Positions 20,471 to 29,834 are shown, counted from the stretch's first letter. The stretch: DNA of 64,000 nucleotides from P52-10 sp041397365 (GCA_041397365.1 JAWKWT010000008.1:1-64000); one strand, 5' to 3'. The notes: generated by a model not told the origin, from the sequence alone. Program-made: numbers and translations.

Positions 20471-21694
20471 ATGCCCGAACCGACGACGGTGCATTCATCC
20501 GAGGGGCTTCAGGGGCTGGACCTGCCTCGCCTCGCCCGTCTGGTCTTCGCCTATGCCTCCCGCCTCAGGCGCGGCACACTCGACATCACCCTCCCCGATG
20601 GCCGCGTGCTGCGTTTCGGCGGGCAGGAAGCCGGCCCCGCCGCGATGATGACCGTGCGCGACTTTCGCTTCGCCTGGCGGCTGATGAAGGGCGGCGATAT
20701 CGGCATCGCCGAATCCTATCTGCGCGGCGAATGGGACACGCCCGACCTGACGAGCTTCCTCTACATCTTCTGTCTCAATCAGGACCTCGTCGCGCCGATG
20801 TTCGAGCAGCGCAGCTTCCGGCGTTTCGTGCAGTCGGTGCATCACTGGCTCCACCGCAACACCCGCAAGCAGGCGAAGCGCAACATCTTCGCGCACTACG
20901 ACATCGGCAACTCCTTCTATCGCTCGTGGCTCGATCCCGGCATGACCTATTCGTCGGCGCTGTTCGAAGGCACCGACGATCTGAGCGAGGCGCAGGAAAA
21001 CAAATACCGCAGGCTGGCGGAAGCGATCGACCTTCGCCCCGGCCAAAAGGTTCTTGAGATCGGCTGCGGCTGGGGCGCGTTCGCCGAGTTTGCCGCCAGG
21101 AATTACGGCGTCGAGATCGTCGGCCTGACGATTTCCGCCGAACAACGGGATTTCGCGCAGAAGCGCATCTTCGAGGCTGGGCTTAGCGAGCGCGTCGACA
21201 TCCGCTTCAAGGATTATCGCGACGAGACCGACAGCTATGATCGGATTGTCTCGATCGAGATGATCGAGGCCGTCGGCGAGCAGTTCTGGCCCCGTTATTT
21301 CTCACAATTGCGCGACCGGCTCGTCCCCGGCGGACTTGCCGGCGTGCAGGCCATCACCATCAGCGACGGGCTGTTTCAGCAATATCGGCGCGAGGTCGAT
21401 TTCATCCAGCGCTACATCTTTCCCGGCGGCATGCTGCCCTCGCCTTCAGTGCTGAAGTCGCTCGGAAATAATTTTGGCATACCCGTCATTCGCGAACGCA
21501 TTTTCGGGCAAGACTATGCCAGGACGCTGATGACCTGGAGAAACAATTTCCGTCAGGCGTGGCCGAACCTGACATCGCTCGGCTTCGACGAACGCTTCCG
21601 CCGTTTGTGGGAATACTATCTCTCCTATTGCGAGGCCGGCTTTCTGTCGGGACAGATCGACGTGCGGCAGATCATCTTCGCCAAGAGCGCGTGA
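20471..21694 (+). CDS. cfa: Cyclopropane-fatty-acyl-phospholipid synthase family methyltransferase
   Basis: A 407-residue SAM-dependent enzyme that adds a methylene bridge to cis-double bonds of membrane phospholipid acyl chains. The N-terminal part carries 'AHYDIGNSFYRSWLDPGMTYSSALF', the family's substrate-side motif (residues about 138-160, split here). The SAM site is 'VLEIGCGWGAFAEFAA' (about 196-211). 'SIEMIEAVGEQFW' and 'YIFPGGMLPS' are further CFA synthase hallmarks. The length and intact motifs suggest it works. It is transcribed alone, 105 bases ahead of cysK. Confidence 0.95.
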   Translation: MPEPTTVHSSEGLQGLDLPRLARLVFAYASRLRRGTLDITLPDGRVLRFGGQEAGPAAMMTVRDFRFAWRLMKGGDIGIAESYLRGEWDTPDLTSFLYIFCLNQDLVAPMFEQRSFRRFVQSVHHWLHRNTRKQAKRNIFAHYDIGNSFYRSWLDPGMTYSSALFEGTDDLSEAQENKYRRLAEAIDLRPGQKVLEIGCGWGAFAEFAARNYGVEIVGLTISAEQRDFAQKRIFEAGLSERVDIRFKDYRDETDSYDRIVSIEMIEAVGEQFWPRYFSQLRDRLVPGGLAGVQAITISDGLFQQYRREVDFIQRYIFPGGMLPSPSVLKSLGNNFGIPVIRERIFGQDYARTLMTWRNNFRQAWPNLTSLGFDERFRRLWEYYLSYCEAGFLSGQIDVRQIIFAKSA

Positions 21695-21799
21695 GGTTTT
21701 CGCGGTCTCGCATGCGGCGGTCCGCTCTTGTGCAAGCGGCATCGGTTGTCTAGCCTCAAAGGCTCTTCGTAAGCCTTTCCGAACCGGCAGATCACACAC

Positions 21800-22840
21800 A
21801 TGCAGTACCACAAGGACGTCATCACGGCGATCGGCAACACGCCGCTCATCAAGCTTCGCAAGGCTTCCGAAATCACCGGCTGCGAAATTCTCGGCAAGGC
21901 TGAGTTCATGAATCCCGGCCAGTCGGTGAAAGACCGCGCCGGCCGGCAGATGATTCTCGAAGCGGAGAAGCGCGGCGAGTTGAAACCTGGCGGCCTCGTG
22001 GTCGAGTCGACCGCCGGCAATACCGGCATTGGTCTTGCGGTGGTGGCGAGTGCGCGCGGCTATCGGACAATCATCGTCATTCCCGACACGCAGAGTCAGG
22101 AAAAGAAAGACATGCTGCGGCTGTGCGGCGCGGAGCTGGTCGAAGTGCCTGTCGTGCCCTTCAGCAATCCGAACCAGTTCCAGCATATCGGCCGCCGCCT
22201 CGCCGATCAGCTCCGCAAGACCGAGCCGAATGGCGTCCTGTTCGGCGATCAGTGGAACAATCTCGACAATCCGAAGGCGCATTACGTCTCGACCGGCCCG
22301 GAAATCTGGGCGCAGACCGACGGCAAGATCGACGGCTTCATCTGCGCGGTCGGCACCGGCGGCACGCTTGCCGGAACGAGCGCGTTCCTGCGCGAGAAGA
22401 AGAAGGACATCAAGATCGGCCTCGCCGATCCGCATGGAGCGGCGATGTACGATCTCTTCACGCGCGGCGAGGTAAAGGCGTCGGCCGGCGGCTCCATCAC
22501 CGAAGGAATCGGGCTCGGACGCAAGACGCCGATCGTCGCCGACATGAAGATCGATCACGCCTATCTCATCTCCGACGAGGAAGCGATCCCGCTGGTCTAC
22601 GACCTGCTGGAGCATGAAGGGCTGTGCATGGGCGGCTCGACCGCGATCAACATCGCCGGCGCGATCCGCCTCGGCAAGGAGCTTGGCCCCGGCCACACCA
22701 TCGTGACGATGCTGTGCGACAGCGGCAACCGCTATCAGTCGAAGTTGTACAATCCGGACTTCATGCGGTCGAAGAATCTCCCCGTGCCGGAATGGCTGGA
22801 GCGGCGGCCGCAGTTCGAGGTGCCGTTCGAGAAGGTGTGA
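21800..22840 (+). CDS. cysK: Cysteine synthase A (O-acetylserine sulfhydrylase)
   Basis: A 346-residue PLP enzyme, about 30 residues longer than E. coli CysK and typical of the longer rhizobial form. The PLP lysine is in 'NPGQSVKDRAG' (Lys44). 'ESTAGNTGIGLA' is the substrate-loop asparagine motif, and 'CAVGTGGTLAGTS' binds the cofactor phosphate. It makes cysteine from O-acetylserine and sulfide in the cytoplasm. It converges with the aap operon with only 12 bases between the stops. Confidence 0.95.
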   Translation: MQYHKDVITAIGNTPLIKLRKASEITGCEILGKAEFMNPGQSVKDRAGRQMILEAEKRGELKPGGLVVESTAGNTGIGLAVVASARGYRTIIVIPDTQSQEKKDMLRLCGAELVEVPVVPFSNPNQFQHIGRRLADQLRKTEPNGVLFGDQWNNLDNPKAHYVSTGPEIWAQTDGKIDGFICAVGTGGTLAGTSAFLREKKKDIKIGLADPHGAAMYDLFTRGEVKASAGGSITEGIGLGRKTPIVADMKIDHAYLISDEEAIPLVYDLLEHEGLCMGGSTAINIAGAIRLGKELGPGHTIVTMLCDSGNRYQSKLYNPDFMRSKNLPVPEWLERRPQFEVPFEKV

Positions 22841-22852
22841 TTGCGCCGCACG

Positions 22853-23623
22853 TCAGTGCAAGATCTGACTCAAAAACAGCTTCGTCCGCGCGTGCTGCGG
22901 ATTGGCGAAGAATTCGTTCGGCTCGTTGGCCTCGATGATCTGCCCGGCATCCATGAAGACGACGCGATCGGCGACCTGCCGCGCGAATCCCATTTCATGG
23001 GTCACGCACAGCATCGTCATGCCGTCCTCGGCGAGCGCGACCATCGTGTCGAGCACCTCCTTCACCATCTCCGGATCCAGCGCGGAGGTCGGCTCGTCGA
23101 ACAGCATGATCTTCGGGTTCATGCAGAGCGCACGCGCGATCGCCACGCGCTGCTGCTGGCCGCCGGACAACTGCCCCGGATATTTTTCGGCCTGCTCCGG
23201 AATTTTCACGCGATTCAGGTAATGCATCGCGATTTCGTCCGCGTCCTTCTTCGCCATCTTCCGCACCCAGATCGGTGCCAGCGTGCAGTTCTCCAGAACG
23301 GTCAGATGCGGAAACAGGTTGAAATGCTGGAACACCATCCCGACGTCGCGGCGCACTTCGTCGATTTTCTTCAGATCATTCGTCAGTTCGATGCCATCAA
23401 CGATGATCCGCCCCGTCTGATGCTCCTCCAGGCGGTTGATGCAGCGGATCAGCGTCGACTTGCCCGAACCGCTCGGCCCGCAGATCACGATCTTCTCGCC
23501 GCGCGCGACTTTGAGGTCGATGTCGCGCAGCACATGAAACTGCCCGTACCATTTGTTCATGTCGACGATCTCGACCGCGATCGGATTGTTCAGCGGCGTC
23601 GGTTTCGGAATCGCACCGGACAT
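22853..23623 (-). CDS. aapP: General L-amino acid ABC transporter ATP-binding protein
   Basis: A 256-residue ATPase of the polar amino acid uptake family. I chose the ATG at 23623 because it follows GAGGGGG and matches the homologues' N-terminus ('MSGAIPKPTPLNNP'). Walker A 'GPSGSGKSTLIR', Q-loop region 'VFQHFNLFPHLTVLEN', signature 'LSGGQQQRVAIARA' and Walker B 'IMLFDEPTSALDPE' are intact. It drives uptake with AapQ and AapM; it is the last gene of aapJQMP. Confidence 0.95.
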   Translation of the reverse strand: MSGAIPKPTPLNNPIAVEIVDMNKWYGQFHVLRDIDLKVARGEKIVICGPSGSGKSTLIRCINRLEEHQTGRIIVDGIELTNDLKKIDEVRRDVGMVFQHFNLFPHLTVLENCTLAPIWVRKMAKKDADEIAMHYLNRVKIPEQAEKYPGQLSGGQQQRVAIARALCMNPKIMLFDEPTSALDPEMVKEVLDTMVALAEDGMTMLCVTHEMGFARQVADRVVFMDAGQIIEANEPNEFFANPQHARTKLFLSQILH

Positions 23624-23634
23624 CGTCTGCCCCC

Positions 23635-24801
23635 TCAACGTTTCTCGGCCTGCGCCAGCCGTGCTTCGGTCGCGCGCGCGTAGCGAGACATGCCGTAGCA
23701 GAAGATGAAATAGAAGATCGCCGCCACCGCATAGCCGGTCGAGGACACGGTCGGCGCGGCCCATTTCGGATCGATCCGAGCCACCTCGATGGTGCGCAGC
23801 AGATCGAAAATGCCGACGATGTAGACCAGCGTCGTGTCCTTGAACAAGCCGATATAGGTGTTGACGATGTTGGGGATCGTGATCTTCAGCGCCTGCGGCA
23901 GGATGATGAGGCGCATCATCTGCCAGTAGCCGAGCCCGACCGCCATCGCGCCCTCATACTGCCCCTTCGGAATCGCCGCGAGCCCGGCGCGCACCACCTC
24001 CGCCATATAGGCGGAGGCGAACAGCGCGATGCCGATCAGCGCCCGCAGCAATTTGTCGGGCGACAGATGTTCGGGCACGAACAGCGGCAGCATCACGCTC
24101 GCCATGAACAGGACCGTCACCAGCGGCACGCCGCGGACAAATTCGATGAACATCACCGAGAACGTCTTGACGATCGGCATCTGCGAGCGGCGGCCGAGCG
24201 CCAGCAGGATGCCGATCGGCAGCGAGGCGACGATACCGACGGAGGCGACGACGATCGTCACCAGCATGCCGCCCCACAGATTGGTGTCGACGTGCCGCAG
24301 ACCGATCGACTCCATTCCGGTCAACAGGATGAACGAGAGCACCGGCATGACGATGAAGAAATAGAAGCTGCCGAGATCGCGGCGCGGCGCCTCGAGCCAC
24401 AGCAGCCAGACGACGCCGACGGCGAGCAGCGCGAAGAACACATCGACGCGCCAGCGTTCGGGGATCGGATAGGAGCCATAGATGAAATAGGACGCGCGCT
24501 CCCAGACGAACGGCCAGCAGGCGCCCACATCCGGACGCTGCGGCGTGTTGGTGCAGGCTTCGCGGTCGATGCCGGTCCAGGACGCATCGGTGATGAGGAA
24601 CTGGATCATCGCATGCGCGATCCAGCCGAGCAGCGCCAGGATCAGGATGGTCAGGACGATGTTCAGGGGCGAGGAGAACAGGTTGCCCCGGAGCCAGCCG
24701 ATCGCGCCGGTCGTCGCGGCCGGCGGCGGCTGCGGCGCGATCGGCGTTCGCTGGATGAACCTGACGCGGGTGACGGCGAGATCGCCTTCGGCCATGGTCA
24801 T
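23635..24801 (-). CDS. aapM: General L-amino acid ABC transporter permease AapM
   Basis: A 388-residue inner-membrane permease with about eight helices. The EAA loop that contacts AapP is seen at 'EVVRAGLAAIPKGQYEGAMA' followed by the 'LILPQALKITIPNIVN' helix, as in the His/Glu/Gln permease family. The hydrophilic insert between the first two helices is characteristic of AapM. The gene lies 10 bases after aapQ and 11 before aapP, in one operon. Confidence 0.95.
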   Translation of the reverse strand: MTMAEGDLAVTRVRFIQRTPIAPQPPPAATTGAIGWLRGNLFSSPLNIVLTILILALLGWIAHAMIQFLITDASWTGIDREACTNTPQRPDVGACWPFVWERASYFIYGSYPIPERWRVDVFFALLAVGVVWLLWLEAPRRDLGSFYFFIVMPVLSFILLTGMESIGLRHVDTNLWGGMLVTIVVASVGIVASLPIGILLALGRRSQMPIVKTFSVMFIEFVRGVPLVTVLFMASVMLPLFVPEHLSPDKLLRALIGIALFASAYMAEVVRAGLAAIPKGQYEGAMAVGLGYWQMMRLIILPQALKITIPNIVNTYIGLFKDTTLVYIVGIFDLLRTIEVARIDPKWAAPTVSSTGYAVAAIFYFIFCYGMSRYARATEARLAQAEKR

Positions 24802-24811
24802 GACGCGGCCC

Positions 24812-25999
24812 TCACCGTTCCGCCAGCGACATGCGCGAATTGTAGATGTTCATCGCCAGCGATGTCGCCAGGCTGATCGTCAGATAGACCGCCATGGTGA
24901 TGGCGACCACCTCCACCGCCTGCCCGGTCTGGTTCAGAACCGTGCCGGTGAAAATCTGCACGAGGTCGGGATAGCCGATCGCCACCGCGAGCGACGAGTT
25001 CTTGACGAGGTTGAGATACTGGCTCGTCAGCGGCGGAATGATGACCCGCATCGCCTGCGGAATGACGATCAGCCGCAGCGTCGGCTGCGGCCGCAATCCG
25101 AGCGAATAGGCTGCCTCTGTCTGTCCGCGCGACACCGACAAAATGCCGGCGCGCACCACTTCGGCGATGAAGGCCGCGGTGTAGACCACGAGGCCGACCA
25201 GCAGCGCCACGAATTCCGGAATGATCTCGACACCGCCGCGGATGTTGAAGCGACCTTTCTCCGGGTAGTCGAACTCCAGCGGAAATCCTGCGGCCGCGAA
25301 CACCACGAGCGGTAGGCCGACGACCAGCGCCAGCGACACCCACAGCACCGGCGCCTGCTTGCCCGTCTCCATCTGCCTGCGGCGCGCCCATATCCGATAG
25401 GCGACCGCGCCGATGATTCCGGTCCCCAGCGTCATCAGAACGATCGTCAGGCCGGGCTTGGCTATGGGCTCCGGCATGAACAGGCCGCGATTGTTCAGGA
25501 ACACGCCGCCGAAGGTGACGCTGTCGCGCAGGTCCGGCAGCGCCTTCAGCACGGCGTTGTACCAGAACAGCAATTGCAGCAGCAGCGGGATATTGCGGAT
25601 CGTCTCGACATAGCCGGTGGCGAATTTCGCCAGCAGCCAGTTCGACGACAGGCGCGCGATGCCGATCGCAAACCCCAGGATCGTCGTGAAGAAAATGCCG
25701 AGCACCGCGACCAGCAGCGTGTTCAGCAGGCCGACCCAGAAGGCGCGGCCGTAAGTCGATGCGCTGGAGGAATATTCGATCAGCGTCTGCGAGATATCGA
25801 ATCCGGCCGTGTTTTCCCAGAAGCCGAGGCCGGTGGCGATATTGGCGCGCCTGAGATTCTCGAACATGTTGCTGATCGCCATATAGGCGAGCAGCAGGAC
25901 GATCGCGGTCAACGCCACCTGATAGACAACGCTCCGCACCTTCGGATCGTTGTAGAATGCGACGCGCGCCGCCTCTCTTTCAGGTGCCTCGATCGTCAT
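24812..25999 (-). CDS. aapQ: General L-amino acid ABC transporter permease AapQ
   Basis: A 395-residue permease, partner of AapM. The ATG at 25999 is preferred because AAGGGG lies four bases upstream; an in-frame ATG at 26044 would add 15 charged residues. The EAA loop 'EVVRAGILSVSRGQTEAAYS' and 'LIVIPQAMRVIIPPLTSQY' are typical. The large periplasmic insertion in the first third of the protein is the AapQ/BztB hallmark. Confidence 0.95.
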   Translation of the reverse strand: MTIEAPEREAARVAFYNDPKVRSVVYQVALTAIVLLLAYMAISNMFENLRRANIATGLGFWENTAGFDISQTLIEYSSSASTYGRAFWVGLLNTLLVAVLGIFFTTILGFAIGIARLSSNWLLAKFATGYVETIRNIPLLLQLLFWYNAVLKALPDLRDSVTFGGVFLNNRGLFMPEPIAKPGLTIVLMTLGTGIIGAVAYRIWARRRQMETGKQAPVLWVSLALVVGLPLVVFAAAGFPLEFDYPEKGRFNIRGGVEIIPEFVALLVGLVVYTAAFIAEVVRAGILSVSRGQTEAAYSLGLRPQPTLRLIVIPQAMRVIIPPLTSQYLNLVKNSSLAVAIGYPDLVQIFTGTVLNQTGQAVEVVAITMAVYLTISLATSLAMNIYNSRMSLAER

Positions 26000-26087
26000 T
26001 TCCCCTTCTTCGGCCCCTTTTTTCGCGTCATCCCGAGACGACACCCGGACGCGGCGCCTCTCTAAACGGCCGCGGAGCCTTGTTTGG

Positions 26088-26132
26088 GCATGATCTTATC
26101 CGAAAGCCGGTACACGCTTTTCGGGATCATGC
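26088..26132. repeat. Palindromic repeat, copy 2
   Basis: Arms 'GCATGATC' and 'GATCATGC' with 'CGAAAGCCGGTACACGCTTT' inside. It lies in the 163-base gap between aapJ and aapQ. A stable hairpin here could protect the abundant aapJ message or reduce read-through into aapQ, as intergenic palindromes do in other binding-protein operons; that role is inference. Confidence 0.88.
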
Positions 26133-26162
26133 TCCAGAATCCGCGGCCGCGAAGACGTGCGC

Positions 26163-27176
26163 TCAGCGCACCGGCGGCGCGTACTGGATGCCGCCCTTGT
26201 TCCAGAGGCGATTCAGGCCGCGCGCGATCTTCAGCGGAGACCCCTCGCCGACATTCTTGTCGAAGATCTCGCCATAATTGCCGACCTGCTTGATGATGTT
26301 CACTGCCCAATCCTTGCTGAGGCCGAGCTGCTCGCCGAAATTGCCTTCGGTGCCAAGCAGCCGCTTGATGTCCGGATTCGCGGAGTTCATCTGCTCGGTG
26401 ACGTTCTTGGAGGTGATGTCGAGCTCCTCAGCGTTAATCATCGCAAAATGGACCCACTTCACCACGTCGAACCACTGATCGTCGCCATGACGGACCGCCG
26501 GCCCGAGCGGCTCCTTCGAGATGATTTCCGGCAACACCATGTGCTCATCCGCGTTCGCGGTTCGCAGGCGCTCCGAATACAGCGCCGAGGCATCGGTGGT
26601 GTAGGCGTCGCAGCGGCCGCCGTCATAAGCCTTCACCGCCTCGCTCGACGTCGCGAAGGTCACCGACTTCAGCTTCATCTTGTTGGCGCGGAAATAGTCG
26701 GCGAGGTTCAGCTCGGTGGTCGTGCCCTGCTGCACGCAGACCGAGGCGTCGCTCAGCTCGAGCGCCGAATTCACCTTCAGCGACTTGCGCACCATGAAAC
26801 CCTGGCCGTCAAAGTAGTTGATGCCGGTGAAGTTCAGCCCGAGCGAGGTGTCGCGCGAGCTGGTCCAGGTGGTGTTGCGCGCGAGCACGTCGACCTCGCC
26901 GGACTGAAGCGCTGTGAAGCGGTTGCCGGCCGTCAGCGCGACGAACTTCACCTTCTTCGAATCGCCGAGCACGGCGGCGGCGACGGCGCGGCAGAAATCG
27001 ACATCGAGGCCAGTCCAGTTGCCTTGCGCATCCGGCAGGCCGAAGCCGCCCAGCGTTCCGTTGGAGCCGCAATTGAGGGTGCCGCGGTCCTTGACCGTCT
27101 TCAGCGTTTGCGCCGACGCAAGGCCGGGCAGCGCCAACGCGGCTGCAAGACCAATGACGAGAGAAGCACGTTTCAT
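26163..27176 (-). CDS. aapJ: General L-amino acid ABC transporter periplasmic binding protein
   Basis: A 337-residue solute-binding protein with a Sec signal (about residues 1-22, ending 'ASAQ'). The mature start 'TLKTVKDRGTLNCGSNGTL' and 'GNWTGLDVDFCRAVAAAVL' are strongly AapJ-like. Bradyrhizobial and rhizobial AapJ bind a broad set of L-amino acids, above all glutamate, aspartate and neutral residues. It is the first gene of aapJQMP; a 163-base gap with a palindromic repeat separates it from aapQ. Confidence 0.95.
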   Translation of the reverse strand: MKRASLVIGLAAALALPGLASAQTLKTVKDRGTLNCGSNGTLGGFGLPDAQGNWTGLDVDFCRAVAAAVLGDSKKVKFVALTAGNRFTALQSGEVDVLARNTTWTSSRDTSLGLNFTGINYFDGQGFMVRKSLKVNSALELSDASVCVQQGTTTELNLADYFRANKMKLKSVTFATSSEAVKAYDGGRCDAYTTDASALYSERLRTANADEHMVLPEIISKEPLGPAVRHGDDQWFDVVKWVHFAMINAEELDITSKNVTEQMNSANPDIKRLLGTEGNFGEQLGLSKDWAVNIIKQVGNYGEIFDKNVGEGSPLKIARGLNRLWNKGGIQYAPPVR

Positions 27177-27543
27177 GATTGAGAACCTTTCACTAAGACC
27201 ATGTGTGTGCCGGCCGGCTTTGAACGCTAGGTTGCTGATTTAAGGACGCTTCGCCTGCTCATGCGCTGGGACATCGAACTAGCCCCCGCTGGAATATGAG
27301 CCCGCAAGCGGACGAAATAATCACCAGCAATCAGAACCTTCAAAGCAAAATGCAGGAGTCCACTCAGCCTATCTCAGAACGATTGCGAAGACGGGTCAAG
27401 GGGTTGACGCCCGCCCCCCAACCCTTCTTATGGCTGACGCGGTCGATTTCCTCGGGTTTCGGCCCGCGATCAAGGGTTTTCGTCAGCGGCGCGTGCGACG
27501 CGGCAAAACGTCTCGACGCGAACGTCTCGACAAGGATCAGGCC
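27177..27543. other. Divergent promoter region between aapJ and the MetC-type gene
   Basis: A 367-base gap that must serve both aapJ (minus) and the cystathionine lyase gene (plus). I looked for a SAM-II riboswitch, which often precedes met genes in this order. A 'GCTGATTTAA' string at about 27234 resembles its start, but the downstream conserved part is not there. No other feature is visible. Confidence 0.5.
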
Positions 27544-28740
27544 ATGCGAAACTCCGACGACGAAGCGACCTTACGCCCGCTCTCGGCCGAAACGCTGCTG
27601 GTGGTCGAAGGGCGCGACCGTCGATACCTCAACGGCTTCGTCAATCCGCCCGTCGTCCATGGCTCGACCGTGCTGTATCCGACCGCCGACGACCTTCGCA
27701 ACGAACGCGGCGAATTCCACTACGGACGCGAGGGCACGCCGACGACGAACGCCCTGACGGATGCCCTGATGGCGCTCGAAGGTCCGCGCTGCGCCGGCGT
27801 GGCGCTGGCGCCGTCGGGCCTCGCGGCGCTGACCACCGCGCTGCTTGCGGTGACGAAAGCGGGCGACCACCTGCTCGTCACCGACAGCGTCTACCGCCCG
27901 ACCCGCCGCTTCTGCGAAAACGTGCTGCGCCGCTTCGGCGTGGAGATCACCTATTACAATCCACTGATCGGCGAAGCCATCGCCTCCTTGTTCCGCCCGA
28001 ACACAAGCGCGGTTCTGGTCGAGGCTCCCGGCTCGCAGACCTTCGAGATGCAGGACATCCCGGCGATCGCCGCTGTCACGCATGCCAAGGGCGCGGTCGT
28101 CATCGCCGACAACACCTGGGCGACGCCGCTGTATTTCCGCGCGCTCGATTTCGGCGTCGATCTGTCGGTGCAGGCGGCGACCAAATATATCGGCGGCCAT
28201 TCCGACATCATGTTCGGAACGATTTCCGCCAATGCCGCAGCTCTGCCGGCGCTGCACGCGGCGGTGAAGGACCTCGGCCAATGCGCCGGCCCCGACGACG
28301 TGTTTCTCGCCTTGCGGGGCCTACGGACGATGGCGGTGCGGCTCGCCCACCATCAGGCCGCCGGCATCGCCATCGCCAGATGGTTGCGCGATCATCCGGC
28401 GGTCGAGCGCGTGCTGCATCCCGCGCTGGAGGAAGATCCGGGACATGCGATCTGGAAGCGGGATTTCACCGGCGCGTCCGGCCTGTTCAGCGTCATCCTG
28501 AAGCCCGTCCCGCAGAAGGCGGTCGATACGTTCCTCGATGCGCTCCGCCTGTTCGGCATGGGCTTCTCTTGGGGCGGGTTCGAGAGCCTCGTGATTCCGT
28601 TCGACTGCTCCAGCTATCGCACGGCGACGCGCTGGTCGCCGGCGGGACCGGCCTTGCGCTTCCATATCGGGCTGGAAAACATCGACGATCTGCGCGCCGA
28701 TCTCGGCCAAGCCTTCGACGCCATGGCCCGCGTCGGTTAG
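27544..28740 (+). CDS. metC: Cystathionine beta-lyase (PLP-dependent)
   Basis: A 398-residue Cys/Met-metabolism PLP enzyme. I chose ATG 27544, preceded by AAGGATCAGG, over an in-frame ATG at 27430 that adds a basic, non-conserved leader. 'YGREGTPTTNALTDALMALEG', here residues about 58-78, is the family signature, and the PLP lysine lies in 'QAATKYIGGHSDIMFG' (about residue 210). The 'VYRPTRRFCENVLRRFGV' block is typical of cystathionine beta-lyase and not gamma-synthase. It should cleave cystathionine to homocysteine, pyruvate and ammonia. It converges on the LAB_N gene with one base between. Confidence 0.93.
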   Translation: MRNSDDEATLRPLSAETLLVVEGRDRRYLNGFVNPPVVHGSTVLYPTADDLRNERGEFHYGREGTPTTNALTDALMALEGPRCAGVALAPSGLAALTTALLAVTKAGDHLLVTDSVYRPTRRFCENVLRRFGVEITYYNPLIGEAIASLFRPNTSAVLVEAPGSQTFEMQDIPAIAAVTHAKGAVVIADNTWATPLYFRALDFGVDLSVQAATKYIGGHSDIMFGTISANAAALPALHAAVKDLGQCAGPDDVFLALRGLRTMAVRLAHHQAAGIAIARWLRDHPAVERVLHPALEEDPGHAIWKRDFTGASGLFSVILKPVPQKAVDTFLDALRLFGMGFSWGGFESLVIPFDCSSYRTATRWSPAGPALRFHIGLENIDDLRADLGQAFDAMARVG

Positions 28741-28741
28741 C

Positions 28742-29077
28742 TCAGGAGTTGTCCAAAGCGGCCTTCGCCGGATTGGTGAGCACGAAATACAGGTTGCGGG
28801 CGTAGACGAAGAGTCCGAACGCCTGCCCGGCGATGAACACCGGGTCCTTGCGGTACAGCGCATAGACCAGCAGCAGGATGCCGCCGCCGATCGAGAAGAA
28901 CCAGAACGCGACCGGAATCACGCTCTGCCTCGCGCGTTCGGAGGCGATCCACTGCACCACGAAGCGCATCGTGAAAAATGCCTGCGCGACGAAACCGAGG
29001 ATCACCCAGCCATCGAAATTGATAACGAAGACCTCGTGGAAATAGCTGCCGAGCGCCTGCGAAAGATCAACCAGCAT
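28742..29077 (-). CDS. Lipid-A-disaccharide synthase N-terminal-like (LAB_N) membrane protein
   Basis: A 111-residue protein with three or four membrane helices and the LAB_N domain: 'VILGFVAQAFFTMRFVVQWI', 'VIPVAFWFFSIGGGILLLVY' and 'GLFVYARNLYFV'. The domain is named after the N-terminus of some LpxB proteins but here stands alone. It overlaps the end of the GT2 gene by 11 bases. Such pairs help load a sugar onto polyprenyl phosphate for lipid A or LPS decoration; rhizobial RgtE/RgtF (galacturonosyl-dodecaprenyl phosphate) are a close parallel, which is inference here. Confidence 0.88.
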   Translation of the reverse strand: MLVDLSQALGSYFHEVFVINFDGWVILGFVAQAFFTMRFVVQWIASERARQSVIPVAFWFFSIGGGILLLVYALYRKDPVFIAGQAFGLFVYARNLYFVLTNPAKAALDNS

Positions 29078-29834
29078 CGGTCGTTACCTCGGTCACGTCG
29101 GGCACCTGCTTCTTGCGGCGGATCAGCCACCACACGCCCGCCAGATCCATGATCCCGATCCAGAGGCGGTCGAAGAAGCCATAATTGGAGACGCCGGCGC
29201 GGCGCGGCCGGTCCTTCACGTCGACATAGGCAATGTCGTAGCCCTCGCGGCGGAACAGCGCCGGCATGAAACGGTGCAGCCCGTCGAAATACGGCATCAG
29301 CAGATAGGCGTCGCGGCGGAACGCCTTCAGCCCGCAGCCGGTGTCGCGCGTGCCGTCGCGCAGGATCGCGCCGCGCACGCCATTGGCGATCCGCGATTGC
29401 AGTTTCTTGAAGCCGGTGTCCTTGCGTCCGACGCGCTGGCCGGCGGCAAGGCCGACCCGGCCTCCCCCCGCCTCGATCGCGGCGATCAGCTCCGGCAGGA
29501 ACGCCGGATCGTTCTGGCCGTCGCCGTCCAGCGTCGCAGCGATGACGCCGCGCGCCGCGCACACACCGGAGCGCACCGCCGCCGACTGCCCGCATGAGCG
29601 CGCATGCCGCAACTGCCGCAGGTTCGGCCGCCGCGCCATCAGGCCCGCGAGCGTCGCGCCGGTGTTATCGGTCGAGCCGTCATTGACGTAGATGATTTCG
29701 TAGGTCCACCGCTCCGCCATCGCCGCGACGATCTCGTCGATCAGCGGCGCGATATTGGCGTCCTCATTGCGCACCGGCACAATGATCGACACGGCGGGCG
29801 CATCGCCCACGGACTGGGAAAGGCCGCTGCTCAT
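29067..29834 (-). CDS. Glycosyltransferase family 2 (polyprenyl-phosphate sugar synthase type)
   Basis: A 255-residue GT2/DPM1-like enzyme. 'VSIIVPVRNEDANIAPLIDE' near residue 14 begins the nucleotide-binding half, 'YVNDGSTDNT' holds the first aspartate motif and 'ATLDGDGQNDPAFLPEL' the catalytic DxD-type motif. It lacks the long C-terminal membrane domain of DPM-like flippase fusions, so it is a peripheral enzyme. It probably transfers a sugar from a nucleotide donor to polyprenyl phosphate on the cytoplasmic face, working with the LAB_N protein translated in overlap. Confidence 0.92.
   Translation of the reverse strand: MSSGLSQSVGDAPAVSIIVPVRNEDANIAPLIDEIVAAMAERWTYEIIYVNDGSTDNTGATLAGLMARRPNLRQLRHARSCGQSAAVRSGVCAARGVIAATLDGDGQNDPAFLPELIAAIEAGGGRVGLAAGQRVGRKDTGFKKLQSRIANGVRGAILRDGTRDTGCGLKAFRRDAYLLMPYFDGLHRFMPALFRREGYDIAYVDVKDRPRRAGVSNYGFFDRLWIGIMDLAGVWWLIRRKKQVPDVTEVTTDAG

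Noticed and set aside
27225..27300. Possible SAM-II riboswitch before the MetC-type gene
   Set aside because: A 'GCTGATTTAA' string fits the start of the motif, but the conserved A-rich loop and final 'GCTAAA' are absent and the distance to the gene is about 300 bases.
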